64,000 nucleotides of DNA from Gymnogyps californianus. Lineage: Eukaryota > Chordata > Aves > Accipitriformes > Cathartidae. Position 1 is the first letter of the stretch. Every line of letters begins with the position of its first letter. The notes under the pieces were generated by a model. That model had not been told where the DNA came from, searched no databases, and saw only the letters and a program-made list of their open reading frames with translations. Where the stretch lies: assembly GCF_018139145.2 (NCBI RefSeq), contig NC_059480.1:14012428-14076427 (forward strand), written 5' to 3'. Position numbers and translations under genes: made by a program. This document shows positions 12,310 through 25,060 of this stretch, piece by piece.

Positions 12310-12880
12310 ATAGTTATTCCCACCCTGCAAAACAAGTGTCCGCGCCGCCCCGCGGGAGGGGGGCTGCAGCCAGCCCGCAAGTGCCTAACGCCGAGATAAA
12401 ACTCCCCCCCTTCACCTCTGCCCCCCCCGGCAGGCCGGATCCAGTCCCTCCTGCCTCCGGGCCGGGCCGGGCCGGGCCGGGCCGCCCAGGTCGCGTACGG
12501 AGGGGCTGGGGCAGGCGCACCGCCATCCGCGCACCGCGGCCCCGGCGCGGCCGGAGCCGCCCCGATGCCCGAAGCCACCTGTGCCCCGGCAGCCAGGGAG
12601 CCCTCCCGCCGCGGGCGGGGAGCGCAACCCCGCGCCTCCTCCTCAGGTAGCGCGGCGGCCGGTGCGCGGGTCCCCGCCGGAGGGCTGCGCGTCCCTCCGC
12701 GGGGAGGAAGCCGCCGTGCCCACACGTGGGGGCGGCAGGTGCCGCCCGCGCACCAAGGGGGTGGAAGGTCCTGCCCGTGGTCCAGCCTGCGGGCGGAGGG
12801 ATGCTGCGGACAGCCCCCGGGAGGCGAGGAGAGAAGGGGATCCCCGTGAGCCGGCGTTTTCCCGAGGGTGGTGGGGATTT
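12310..12880. other. CpG-island-like block with GGGCC repeat
   Basis: CpG-dense and over most of its length strongly GC-rich. Positions about 12461-12483 are tandem CCGGG units. Overlapping open frames on both strands are all proline/arginine/glycine/alanine-rich and judged spurious. Confidence 0.55.
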
Positions 12881-14735
12881 AAAAGCTAATGTTGGGCTCA
12901 ATTTGTAAACGATTAAACGAAATGGAAGGAGAATAACGCGCAACGCTGCTGAAAGCCAGCTAGAGAGCAGAGGAAGGAGCGTGTGTTTGCGTGTCTATAC
13001 GAGTGTGCGAGGCGCGCACTGGCCACAGTCACCTTTCAAAGAGAAAATTTACTGTGCAGTTTCCTAACGCCTAATGACCTCCGTGCCCGGGGCTGGCTCC
13101 CCGACAGGCGCTGCCGGGATGGCCACGGCATCAGCCACGCCAGTGGTCAGGAGCAGAAACCAGTTTGCAGTCGTTTCCCCCGCTGGTGCAGCAGCTTGCG
13201 AGAAGCGCTGAAATAAGAGTAAAAAGGAGCTGGCGGGAAAAACTACGGAAGAACCAGCTCCGGAGCAGCCCCCACTCGTGTGTGTACGGGTCTGAGCAGC
13301 GCCGGCCACCGGGGTGGGAGCGGACACGTGTGTCCCGCTTGGTACCCCCTGCCCTGCTGCAGCCCCCGCTGCTGCCCACCGCACGGGTCTAACCCGTGTG
13401 TCTGCCTGCACCCGGGGCTGCCCTTAACGGGTCACCTCGACATGGGCAGCAGAAACGTCTAGGGGAATCCTGATTACCTTCTGGACGCCTTTTTCCCAAA
13501 ATGCTTGAGAAATCCGTTAAATCAAAGACCTCGCGAGGTTGGAAATCGCCCTTTGCATGCCCAAGGAACACAGGCTGGGGAAACTTGAAGAGACTTCATC
13601 CCGATGGGAATGACAGCGCACCATCGAGGGGCGTTTAGAAAATTTGGAGGAGGCGGTTAAATCGGTCAAACAAGGAAGTTTTGGTTTTGATTTGGGGATA
13701 TTTTGTTCCCCAGAAAATAATATCGATTCTGAGCGGTTTTGCAGAAAAGGGGGTAAATCAGGCGATAAAGGAGTGCGTCCCAGCCGCGTGCTCCCAGAAG
13801 CGTACCTGCGCCTGCTTACGGAAACGACCCGCACAACAGTCCGGCAGGACAGAGCCCCGCTGCCCCCCCCCGGCGCTGCCCCCTCGGCGCTGCCCCCCCG
13901 GCGCTGCCCCCTGCGTGCGGCAGGTCCCCCCGCCTCTCAGCGCCGGCTCATCCCCGGCTCCGTAGCCTGTGCAGAGTGCTTGGAGATCCCCCGGGGAGAC
14001 GGGATGCTGTGAGCACTACTGGGGTTAGCTTCACCCTCGGGGCTCCCTCGGGGGATGACCCCGGGGGGGGGACACCGCAGTTTGGGGCAGCGAGGGGCAG
14101 GCTGGCCCCGGGCGGGGGGCTGAGCGCTGCTGGCCGGGCTGGGCGTCCCCACCCTGGCCACCGGCTAGGCGCTGCCGACGCTTCGTTCGTTCTGCCCCGG
14201 CTCTGCCGGGATCCGGGCGCACCGGGACGGCTCTGCCCCGCTCGGGTCACGGCGGGCCCGGAGCCACCCCGGTGTCGCGCCACGAGATGCAGCCTCGCCG
14301 CTCCCCTGTGCGAAATACCGGCATGTGGTCACGTTCACGAGTGTGCAAGCTATTAGACGGGCTGGTGTGTCCTCCCAGCTCCAGGCTGCCCGTGAAACGC
14401 TGGTGTTCAATCCCTCCCCCACCCCGGTATGTCACCCTTCCTCAGCCCTGCGGGGAGACTCGCTCTGGCTCTGCGCCCCCTTGCTCTGGACTTCACACCC
14501 TCTGAGGACCGATCCGGAGCTCCCATCCAGCCCCAACTTCCCTGGAGTCAAGAGGAGTGAGCGGGTTTGGCTCTCGAATTGTTTTCGCAAGTCAGGACAC
14601 AGCTAAGGAACGGAGAATTGCGGAGATCTTTCCCTCCGGCTGGCCAAAGTGCCTGCTAAGGACGGGCTTGAGGGCAGAAGGCATCCTCGGAAGTCCTCGC
14701 AGTTCTCGGAAGCTTGTGCCTTGTTTCAATGTTTA
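12881..14735. other. Non-coding; includes CpG-rich block 13.8-14.3 kb
   Basis: No gene seen. 13800-14290 is CpG-island-like and includes a short tandem array with unit GGCGCTGCCCCC (about 13860-13912, three copies). The remainder is of intermediate GC with no recognisable feature. Confidence 0.5.
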
Positions 14736-15175
14736 CTCCCCGTACTGCAAATGTCACCAGAATGCAACTTTAGTGCTTTGCGGTTAATATTTTTTGCCCG
14801 AGGTCTATCACTAGCATTAATTGTCCCAATAAATTGAGATACAGTGTACATAATGCAATGTAACAATATGGTTATATTCCACGTGTATGACTTAATTAAG
14901 CTATTTGCAGCCTGATGCTGCAAGTCAACGGGTGTGCAAGTGGATTAACAATGTACTGTTCTCGTATCCTCAGGATGGTGCATAATTACTTTACTGGCGG
15001 TACATATCAATTTTTGATGATTGCAGAACACATGCTCACTTTACCAACAAGCGCTTTAATAACTCTCCATTGTGTTTTAAAAAAGCGTTGTTTGGAAATA
15101 TTTGGAAGCCTCTGCAAACAATGTTCGAGGTTCGAAGCGCGAGGTTTAGACCTGATCTATATTTGATGAAGTGCA
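14736..15175. other. Candidate conserved non-coding element
   Basis: AT-rich block sharply bounded by GC-rich DNA, free of simple repeats, with repeated homeodomain cores including ACTTAATTAAGC (near 14891) and ATTAATTGTC (14817). This pattern is typical of vertebrate developmental enhancers. Enhancer status is inferred. Confidence 0.4.
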
Positions 15176-15179
15176 AAGG

Positions 15180-16075
15180 CTATGAGGCAGCGCCCGTCCC
15201 CGCCTGCCCGCTCCCCGCTCCCGGGGCCGGGTGCGCCGGGCGTCGAGGCACGCCGGCGCGCCTCCGTGCGGTCCCCGGGGAGGGAGCCGTGCGGCGAGGG
15301 GGGGGGGGGGGAGCGGGGGGGTGTGCACCGTGCCCCAACACATGCTTCTGACATTTGCGAGCGGAGTAATGCAATTAGGAAACTCGATTACAGGGCGGCG
15401 GCGAGGCTGGGGGAGCCCCGGGTCTTTGTTCCCAGGAAGATGGCGCCAGGGTCTGGCCGGCGGGATTTAGCGTGCGGCTCTCCAGGCAAAGGTGGAGGGG
15501 GACGAGTGCCGACCTTTCTGGGGGCAACTTAATTTCTGCAGCCTAATCGTGTTGGGGAGGCAGGTACCATCCATCAGAGCGAGTTCCCTGCACGGCGCCG
15601 AGTGGGGACAGGCTGCCTGCCCGGTCGGGCATCGCCGCGCCCGGCCCGGCGCTCTGGAGCACCAAACACACTCGGTCAAAAAAAGAAACGAAAAAACCAA
15701 TGCAATAAAAGCTGCCGCTTGTCCTTGGCACGCTCTGGCGTGGGGCAGGAGCCCGACCAGGAGGGCCTCGAGAGTCCGGGGGCCGCCGGGGTGGGTGGGT
15801 GCGCCAGTCCGCCTGGGCTCGGGCCCCGGCGTAATCAAAGGCACATGGGTTTCTTGGCTTGGGAGGGCATTTAATAACTCCCAACCGCAGGGGATGGCTG
15901 GGGAGCGGGCTGCCAGCCCCGGCCGGGCCGGCGAGCAGCCTTGCGGGCGCCGGGCGAGGCCAGCTCCGCGCGGCCTGCGCGGCCCCCGGCGCCCCGCTCC
16001 GCGCCCGCCCCGCGCCCGGGCGCGGTGGTGCTGCCGCTGCTTCGGAGCCTTCCTGCAAGAAGTCGATTTGTTCTT
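15180..16075. other. CpG-island-like block
   Basis: CpG-dense sequence with a G-run at 15300-15311 and very GC-rich ends. It includes an ACTCGATTACAGGGCGG patch and several GC boxes, but no gene start can be tied to it. Confidence 0.5.
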
Positions 16076-16860
16076 GTACCTGAAGCAGGTGATGTTTATG
16101 CAGAGACATCTGAATGACAGCAGGAGTGAAGGACAAATCTAATAAAGCCTAATAAACCGTGAGAGTCTAAATGTCATTAAACTTACAAAGATGAGACTCC
16201 AAATCACCAAAAAGGTAAATGTCTTCATTAGTCTGATCTCTGAAGACTGTCGAACATTTCATTAATTTATAATTTATGATTGTTTGACAAATATTGAAAA
16301 GTATGTAAATATGAGGGGGATAATGTCTTTTCTGCGGGAGATAAGGAAATGACCCAAACTGTACGTGCCTGCTAGATTACACACGAGGTTCCATCTATCT
16401 GTTATCAAACTGTGCTTTCCCTTTATACAACATATTGTGCAACTGACAAGTGAAATAGTGCAGATAAACCAATGGTTTAAAACGTAATAAAGACAACAGC
16501 CATTTGCATTTTTTACATTTTATTACAAAGGTAATTTACTATGACACATTTCTGAATGTAATTTATGAAAACATTTTAAAGCAATTATATAATGTATACA
16601 GCACTCGGAGACACAGAAAGTCAGATAAATAATAATCTTATGGATCTTCAGAGACTTTCTATAACACTGAAAATATAGACTTTCGCAGGAACAGCAGTAA
16701 AACATAAAATCATAGAAATAAAATGCAGAATGATGTAATAAAGAGGAAATGGGTATAGTTCGAACTGGAATTGCAACATTAGATATTCAAGGAAACAGTC
16801 TCATCTATTCCAAAGAACTAGATCATCTCAGAATATTATTTTTTTCCGTCCTCTGCCTTG
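16076..16860. other. Candidate conserved non-coding element
   Basis: About 700 bp of AT-rich, repeat-free DNA with dense TAAT/ATTA motifs, TTTATGATTGTTTGAC (SOX/homeodomain-like, near 16275) and CAGATAAACCAATGG (near 16460). It has a sharp boundary with the preceding CpG island. No open frame of note. The texture strongly suggests a long conserved enhancer, but conservation was not measured. Confidence 0.45.
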
Positions 16861-17440
16861 TGAAATAGGCTTCTTAGAAAAGAGGATTTCTGAGGAAAAC
16901 GTCTCGCACCCCAGTCCTCTTTGGTGGACCAAGAGGTGGACCTTCCAGTGGGGATCCCGGGGAGGCAAGGAGCAGCGTCAGCCTCCCTTCGCTCTCCTGT
17001 GACAAAGGGGAACTGGGAGTTCATGAGCACTCTGCGTCTCGGGGAGAGAGGGGGAAGGAGGCGCTGCTTTGCGCGTACGCGTGCAGGAGTCGCTGTGCGG
17101 GGCCGGGGCCCGGGGCTGCGGGCAGGCCCGGGCAGCTGCCAGCCCGCCTGCCTGCCCTCTCCGCACCCCACCCGGCAGGACCCGGTGAAGGTTTCCGCAG
17201 TCTCCCCGCTTCTCAGCACAGCGCACACTTGCTCATGCCCCAGTGAAGTCTACGGCGAGGTTGCCACTGTTTTAGTGGGCGAGGGGCACGGGGCGGCTCC
17301 CCGGCGTGGGGACCTGCGCCCCCTCCGCCCGCCCCCTCCGCTCGCCGCTCCGCAGCTCTCCGCGGCTCTCCGCGGCTGGCGCAGGAGCGCTTCGCTGCTT
17401 GCCGTGGAGCGCAGGGAGACGCCCAGAAACCGAGAGGGGA
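16861..17440. other. GC-rich, CpG-containing block
   Basis: GC content rises abruptly after 16900 and falls after about 17440. The open frames here are low-complexity in composition and overlap on both strands. Probably another orphan CpG island. Confidence 0.45.
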
Positions 17441-20200
17441 CAGCGTCGCCCGATAAATGCCTCCAGGTGCCTCCAGCAAGGTATTTGCACCCAGAGGGCC
17501 AGCAAACCCATCGCGTGCAACTGCCTGGCTTTTTGTTTGTTTGTTTGTTTTTTCCCCAAAGCCACCCAGTAGACAATAAGCCACGGAGCAGAGTTTTGTA
17601 AAAGCCCCGCATTCCCCAGAACGGGCTCTGTGTCTTTGTCTTTACATAAAACAGTGCCCTTTGGCCAAATGTGCCTGTAACGAGCTTGTAAAACAAACCA
17701 GAAATCTCAGCTCTTCCTAGAGTCTACAAGCAAGTCGCTTTATTCCCAAATCTTGCAAATATGTTAGGAGTGTTAGAAGTGGGACTAAAAAGCCCCCTAG
17801 CAGAGCTGATTACCTGCTGTGAGCCTCACTGCCACAGACCCTTTCACCAGACATATTAAATCTCTTACCCTAAGAAAACAGGCACTTGTCACAATTGAAA
17901 CCCGACGTATCGGGGCAGCGGGATGTAACAGTTTAGGGAACTTTATATTTTCCCCGGAGGCCCTTCCGAGCGGAGGTCCCTAACACGCCACCCCCGAGAG
18001 GCCTGAAGGGTCTGCCCTGGCTTCGACGTCTCTGAGGGCCACGTCCAGAGAGGTGCCCCTCGCCGGTCCCCCCTGCCCACTGCCAGCACCTTGCCTCTGG
18101 CCTGGCACCCAGTCGTTCGTGGGGCAAAAGAGATTTCGACGAGATGGCAGGTGATTCCCCCCCAGAATCCCGTTTTTTATGCTCCCCCCCACCCCCGTCG
18201 GTTGTCCCGGCTCTCTCCCCCGACGGCAGGTCCAGATGCCAGCCCCAAGCCCGGGGCTGGCAGGGTGGGTGCGGCGGCAGCGCTGCCCGGCGCTGGGAAT
18301 CGCCACCCCGGCCCCCCAGCAGCCAGGGACGGGTGCCGCCAGCTATCCTCCCCCACTCTTTGACAACACGCTGTCATTCTTTCCCAGCTCTGAAGTATGT
18401 GTTTTATTATAGATTATTTAATTTGATGAGCAACATTCCCACCGCCTTGAGCATAGTCTAAGTGGAAAAAGGTTTACTTGGCATTGCGAAGCGATTTCAA
18501 TAATAATAATTAAAAAATAAAAAGAAGCCAACGACGCTCACACAAGCAAAAAAGCTCCCCAAATATCGCCAGAGGGGCTGAACCGGCTTCCACCGACGTG
18601 GGTAGCAAGGTTTTCCACCCAAACGAGCCCTCATCTCTTTTTTCTAATGGAGACAGGGACAAGAGGTGTCCTGTCCTACCATCCCGCATCTGCTGCCAGG
18701 GCAGGTCCTCCCCGTCCAGTCCTTACACGGCTGTTTGTGAGCATCTTGGCTAACAACCGGTAATTGTTGAAAACTGGCAAAACGTCCCCTGTAATTTAAA
18801 CTCAATATACGTCAGGCAACGGAAAGACACTGGCGACTCATTTTTAGGGCATAAATGATTTCTTAGAACACTCGCGGGTTCGTAACTTGCAACGAAAGGA
18901 CGAAAAAAGGCAGAAGCGGCCGGAGGCTGGGCTGGGAGAAGCTCACCGATCCCTTAGTCATAAAAGTGTACAATGGAAGGGCTTTATTGTCTCTCGTTAA
19001 GCAGTTCATAAGTGACCCCGTTTATTTCTGAATAGCCATGTTTTGATGACTTATAGTATATGCAAAAACAAACTTTCCCGCGGTGGTTTTTTTTTTTTTC
19101 CGTCATGCTTTTCTTTTCAAACAGCCAGATGATTTTAAAAAGAAAAACACCCAGAAATGATAAATCGCATCGCATAGCTAATGGCTGGAGGGCGCGTTTA
19201 CCAATTCATAATCATTTATTCTTGGTGATGTATGACCCTTACTCTTAAATCTCAAAAGCTTCTATTTGAAGGTGTAAATAGCTTTTCCCCCCCTTGCAGT
19301 AAACCTTACTGCATTAGCAGTGATTGATCTCCTGTACAATTCGTCCCAGAGTGCTATTTTAGAGGGGGAACACTGGCTTTTGGAGATTAACTGGGGAGTC
19401 TGTTACATATTAATGAACCTAGGAGATATACTAACGTTTTGGTAATTTAGTTATTTGTGTCTATAGCTTTCGCCGTTATTTTCTCTTAGACCCCCGCGGT
19501 TGTTATACATCGAATTAAAAAGTGGTCCTTCAGCATCATTTTTTCAGTGGCAACTAAACGCCACTTAATGTGAAAAACAAATGTTGACTTGTCTCTTGAA
19601 GGAAGTGTGTTTCTTGGCAAGACATCAAAGTATTTTAAACTGTATTAGAAGGGTTTGTTAGTTTTCTTACCCGGAGCCTACGGTAATATAAGAAAATAGC
19701 CTCTCGGTGGAGGCAGCCCGTCAGAGGGGGGAGCGGGCGCTGCGCAGCGCTGCACATAGGTGCACGCTCGAGAGGCGGTTTTAGCTGCAGCAGGAATGCA
19801 CGGGCACCTCTTCGCTGGGATTACAGCCTTGATTAACGTGCTAATGAATAGGGATGTTAAAGAGTCGTCCGGAAACCCGTCTGTGAGAAGGAGGAGTGAG
19901 AAACTCCTAGGCTGGGCTTAGCCTGCGGAGAGACCAACTTAACTAAAATGCCATTAACCTACTGCTCCTGAGCAGACACTCGGGCAAAACACCTCGGAAA
20001 TGTCTGAGATGGGGCCGAGGCGGAGGCAGGAGGTGGAATCCCTGCTGGGCTCTAGCTTCTGCCCCTGCGGCTGATGCGGGGCTGCGGAGCGGGCAGGGCA
20101 GCCCGGAGCAGCCGGGCCGGGCACCGCGCACTCGGCGGCGGGGCAGCCGCTGTCCGGCTCCTCGGCGGAAAAATAGGGTCGGGGGGCTGGGGGGAGGGAA
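17441..20200. other. Non-coding; AT-rich blocks and minor GC patch
   Basis: No gene seen. 18960-19460 is AT-rich and homeodomain-motif-rich, resembling conserved non-coding DNA. 19738-19751 contains the palindrome GCGCTGCGCAGCGC. 20060-20200 is GC-rich. The rest holds nothing I can name. Confidence 0.45.
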
Positions 20201-22610
20201 AGGAGCCCGGCGGTTTTTTTGCAGTGGTTCCGCTCCCTATTAACTTTGACATCTTGCGCGAATTTATAAATTAGGGTTCATTATCCTCGAAGGTCGTTAA
20301 AGTAGGCAGCTCAGCTAAGAATTAATGCGTGCAAACACCCTCGCTACAGCTGGCTTCGCCCTGAGCTGTCTGGTGGGCTCAGAAAGCAGGCGGAGGCTAC
20401 AGTCACTCCAGTGGGCAAGGAGAGATACCGGTCCCTCCTGCCCTCCTCCACGCCATTTATCGCCGGTACCTAAAGGGTTGAAGCGCAGCTGGCCACCAGC
20501 CTGGAGAGAGCAGCGAGCGGATCCCCAAGTCAAATGGATCTGTCCTTATTTTTGAAGGGAACAAACATGCTTCTCCCCCCGCGTCCCGTCCCAAAGTTAA
20601 ACGTTTGTTTAGGACAAACTCGAGAAGCAACAGTCTTTGCGAGAACCTTGTTTTCCCCTTCTCCTTGTGAATAACAAAGTGATCATAGGCTACTCGGCCA
20701 GTTGGCGAGGAAAAAACTTTTGTTTTCTGGGGCGATTTATGTTCTTTATAAATATGTGGTTTGGAAAATAAAAAGAGACTTGAAAACGTTGTTACAATGA
20801 AAAAGGACAAATTAGAAGACATTTTCTGTGATCAAAGGGGGAAGAGAAAGCGAGTAGGGGTATTCAAAAAGCTTGACTTATTCACACAACTCCTTTGGAG
20901 ACCAGGGGCAACAAGCGTGTCTTACATTGAAAAGGCGGCTCTATTCAGAGTGCAGGTGCGAAGTGGTGTGGCACATTCTGCCACATTATGTAAAGGTTGT
21001 TGGAGATTAGTGTTCAGACTTAATAACTAAAGCGCTTGATTTACATTGGAAAAAAGCCCCCTCATCCGTGAAAGCAAAATAATTTAACGCGTGATCATTT
21101 CGAGTGCTGCTGATATCCTAATACTTGCATTGTTCTCGGCCAAGTACTAGAGGAGCGCGGATTGATGCTTTTGGGAACCTATCATTTACAGCCACTGAAC
21201 TCTGCTCAGAACTGGAGGTCTGGAGGGGAGATAAAAGAGGGGCACAAGAGAAAAGTTTCACATTAGGGGTGAAAAAAAAAAATCAGGGAGAAAACAATAT
21301 AAATGTGACAGTTCCCCTCCTCCCCGCAGACGACTCCGCGCCTCCTGCCCGGTGCCAGGGCGAAGCAGCGCCCAGGTCTGCGGAGCTGAAAATTGGGCTC
21401 AGGTCTCAGGCACTTCTCTACTCCGCCTTCCCCCGTCGGAGCAGAATTACTTACCTTACTAATTATTCATATTTATGTAAATGTCATTAGTTAATGTAAC
21501 TTTCTATAAAAAGATAATCAGGCGAGAACGGAGCATAGGTATTACCTTAAGTGCATTGGCTCTGGTTGTTTCATTCATATGTTAATACACGTGATGCAGT
21601 AGTGCCAGGCGTGGGGAGGGGGGAGAGGAGGGGAGAGGAGGAAGGCAAAAGAAAGAAATTAAATAATAATAACAAAGCCCCACAAAGGCTTTAAGTTTGC
21701 ATCGCAGGATCAAGGAGCACGATGCCTTCTGATGCACTGAACAAAGGGGGACCCGGCGCCGTCCCAGCCGCGGCGGCTGCCCGGGCATTCCGGCAACTTT
21801 GGGTGGCTTGCTTGTTTGATTGTGTCCCCTCCTCTTTTGGAGGAGAATTTTATGCTTCAACCCGTTTCGATCTACCCAAATCCTCGTGCCAGGCTGAGAC
21901 CCTCCATTCCCGAACGACCCGAATGAAAGTATCTTTGTACGGGACACGCACCAATTAAAATTGCAATACCTTTTTGCATCCTTCTTTAGTGTAAGCATTT
22001 TAGGGCCATTTCCATAAATTCTCCGCGAGAATAAAGGCTATAATGGGAACAAGGTGAGAAAGCTGTTAACCATTGTTTCAGCAAGAAAAGGTCGTAAGTC
22101 AGGCAATTGGTGTCTGACCTGTCAGGATAAGGTATAAAGGCTTTATTCATGCAGTCGCTCACGATTTTCTCAGCTCTCACAAAAGTGTTTTTATGATTCT
22201 GTTTTCTTACCTCGTTCCTTAATTAAAAAGCTGAATGATTAGAATAGCACCTGCATAATGTCTGGACGACGCCTGCATACTAATTCGCGAGTCTTTACAT
22301 CTAGTAATTATAACATAAAATCAGAGATTGAATAAAACAGAAGGATTTTGCCCCTAAAGCCCTGCTAATCCCCTTTTAAAAGAGTCTGCTGAAATAATTC
22401 AGAACAGTTTCCGGAAGTTGGATTACCGACTCTTTTTTTGACTATTTACAATGAAATGATATTTCACACTTAAAAGAGTCTCTGTATTTCTACAACAGGT
22501 TTTTAAAGGTGGCCTGTTTTCTAGACAATAACAATCCAGTGACTCCTTCTTTCTTTTCCTACCCATTTTTTCCCCCTCTTCCTCCCAAGCAAGATCTTCG
22601 TCTTTATCAA
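20201..22610. other. Non-coding with candidate conserved elements
   Basis: No gene seen. 21430-21600 (repeated TTAC/TAAT motifs, CTAATTATTCATATTTATG) and 21960-22520 are AT-rich and non-repetitive, with many homeodomain cores. They are good enhancer candidates by texture only. Confidence 0.4.
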
Positions 22611-22614
22611 GTAT

Positions 22615-23215
22615 ATGCGAGGATTAATCTGTGCTCAGGTAGGAAGAACAAAACCTACCCCCTTGAAACCTCCCTTTGACTCCCCACTCCAGGACTCCCA
22701 GCCTGGCCACCCCCGGCCCCGGGGGGACGAGGGAAGAGGGCTGCGTGAGGGCAGCTCAGTTTTGCCCAAGTTCAGATGCACCCTGTTTCCCGGCCGCTCG
22801 CAGGAGCAGGCGGTGGAGCAAGGAGCTCCCATTGCTTCACTATTGCCCCCCCAGGGCAGAGGATAATTTAAGCCAGCAGTGACTAGTCAAAAGTTGGAGA
22901 ATAAATTTTTTTTTTTTTTACATCTTCCCAAAACAGCTGGGGGTTGGGGAAAGGGAAGGGAGAGGGATCCGCGCTTTTGTCTGGCATTCAGGGCGGGCTG
23001 GAGCAGGTATCCCCAGGGGCAGCAGGGAGCAGAACGAGGGCAGGAGGGAGCCGCTGGCCGGGGGCAGCGCGGTCCCGGGGGGGTCCCCCCCGGCCCGGGC
23101 GGGCGGCACAGCCCCGCACGGCTCACCCCGGCTCCCACTCCCCGGGTGCTCAGCCCTGCCCCCCCGGGGGGCTTCCCCAGTCCGCGCACACCAGCACAGT
23201 GACCCGGAGACAGGT
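22615..23215. other. GC-rich CpG-containing block
   Basis: GC-rich, with peak CpG density between 23030 and 23130. Open frames are glycine/proline/arginine-rich and unconvincing. Confidence 0.45.
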
Positions 23216-24579
23216 TTTGCAGCAGTTTGTTGTCCTCTGGGTAAAATTGACTTGGGGGAAAAGAAAAAAATAAAAAGCAGCAGATTTGTTAGGGCGTCCT
23301 GTTTATTTTAGGAGAAAGGTTTCCTCGTAGCCCGGCGTGCTCCAGCCCGGCCATGGGGTTGACTGCCGCGGTCGAAGAAGAAGAAAAGGAAGCTGATGCG
23401 CGGATTTCCAAGCGCGGGAGCTGGTGCCCGAAGCCGCGGGGTCTCGTCGCCTAATCCAGGCGAGCTAGCGCGGTCCTCGCTCCAAATGCAGAAGTTGAGA
23501 ACAAATTCAGCCTCACGGGAAAGCTGCAGAGGTTTCTCTGAGCTGTTGCCATCATTAAGAACACCTTAATCTGTTGTATCTTTTTTTTTTTTTTACTATT
23601 AAAGAGTTGATTTTGCTGTGACTTTTGTCGTGCCCCCTCCTTCTCCTCCCCTAGTGTAATCCTGCAAAAACTCTAAATCGTCTACGAGAAAATGGAGTCA
23701 ATGTGTCATTCAGCATTAAAAATCTGGGGGTTTTAACTAAAAGCTTTAATTGCTATTCTGGCCCCATTATAACCATGGGAACGACGTGCTCTGTTGGGAT
23801 CTCAGAAATGCTACATATCCCTTAAGCAGGCGTTCCTCTTGTTTGTTTACTCTAGCTTACTTTCATTTATATCCCAGGAATATTCTTTCACCAGGCGACA
23901 CACGAAAAGACAAAGGGTGTAAATAAACTAACATATGGCCCAGAGGTTTTAGGGAAGCTGGAGCCGCTTAGCAAGTCATGTGGGTGATACTGGGAATCCG
24001 ACTTCTCTCCTCCCCCCACTCCCGCATAACCTCCGCTTCCCTGCGCTCTCCTTCTACCTTCTCACGATAAGTCACGCTCGTGTCGCGACCAGCTTTGGGG
24101 ACCAGCTGGTTTTTCCTTCAGACTGGAAAAATCTAGGCAGCGAAGGGATGGGCGCACGTCTGTGTGTCTGTGCTTCTACGTGCAGCTGGAAAAACCTCGT
24201 TGACATAACAAATGTGCGTGGGGACGTGCATACACACGCACACCAGCCTTGGACGCGGGCGCTCCCGGGTAGGGGGGGGTCCTGCCCCGGGAAGCGGCGG
24301 CGGTGCGGAACGCTGCGGGCCGGGCCGGCCCGGCCCGGCCCCTCGGAGCGGGCAGGCTGGCGGGGACGCAGGGGAGGACTAAGAAATCCGAAGCACACAG
24401 AGATACTTGACAACAACCACCCCCCCACACCCCCCCCAAGTTGTAATCCGTTTCAGGGTTTCTGTTCCAAAGAGCCTAAATGGTGGCTGAGCCCCCGCTC
24501 AGGCTGGAGGGGTGCAGTGTGTTTAACCGCACGCTGCACCTCCTTCCCCTCCGCTTCTCCCGATAAGGCGGCGGAAACG
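23216..24579. other. Non-coding; candidate element and small GC island
   Basis: 23560-23960 is AT-rich and repeat-poor after a T-run (about 23581-23594). 24250-24390 is a small CpG-rich island with GGCCC units, followed by a C-rich run near 24419-24440. No gene recognised; the 213-codon open frame crossing it has no domain. Confidence 0.45.
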
Positions 24580-25060
24580 GGTCTCGGTTACCGATTCATA
24601 TTTCTAATCTTCCTTTCCTGAACATACAATGTTCTTTTGTTAAATGAATGGTCTTTAATTAATGCACTTGCACAATGCAGGGGCTTGCATGGGGATCGAT
24701 GATAGGAAGCAACAGGGGATGGTTCCCTCCAAAATGGTTTGTCAGCATTGAGAAAGAAAAGGCAATGTCTATAAAAGGACCACTAATAATGCCCACACGT
24801 CTCTCACCATGTTGTCTGAGGGGACATTCCTTCCCTTGTTGACAGTCAAGTGTAATAAGTACATGTCTTCGCTCAATCATTATAGACCATAGAATTGTAT
24901 TCTTTAATTAGCATGTACTGTTAGCCCTCCTTTCCTTTATGGGCCATTTTTTTGTCTTTTACAGACCAGCAAAAATGTTTTCCTTCGGTTCTTTTTCTTG
25001 AATTCTTTTCTTTCTTTAATTATTTTCTTTCTTTCTCTCTCTCTCTTTCTGTAGTCAAAT
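24580..25060. other. Candidate conserved non-coding element
   Basis: Repeat-free AT-rich block containing AATGAATGGTCTTTAATTAA, CTTTAATTAGCATG and CAATCATTATAG, plus SOX-like ACAATG motifs. It ends in a pyrimidine tract followed by TGTAG at 25050-25054, a good splice-acceptor match, but no exon can be shown. Enhancer role inferred. Confidence 0.45.

Noticed and set aside
12635..12650. CTCAGGTAG donor-like site in a CpG island
   Set aside because: Chance match in GC-rich DNA without supporting exon structure; similar matches occur at 22636 and 40391.
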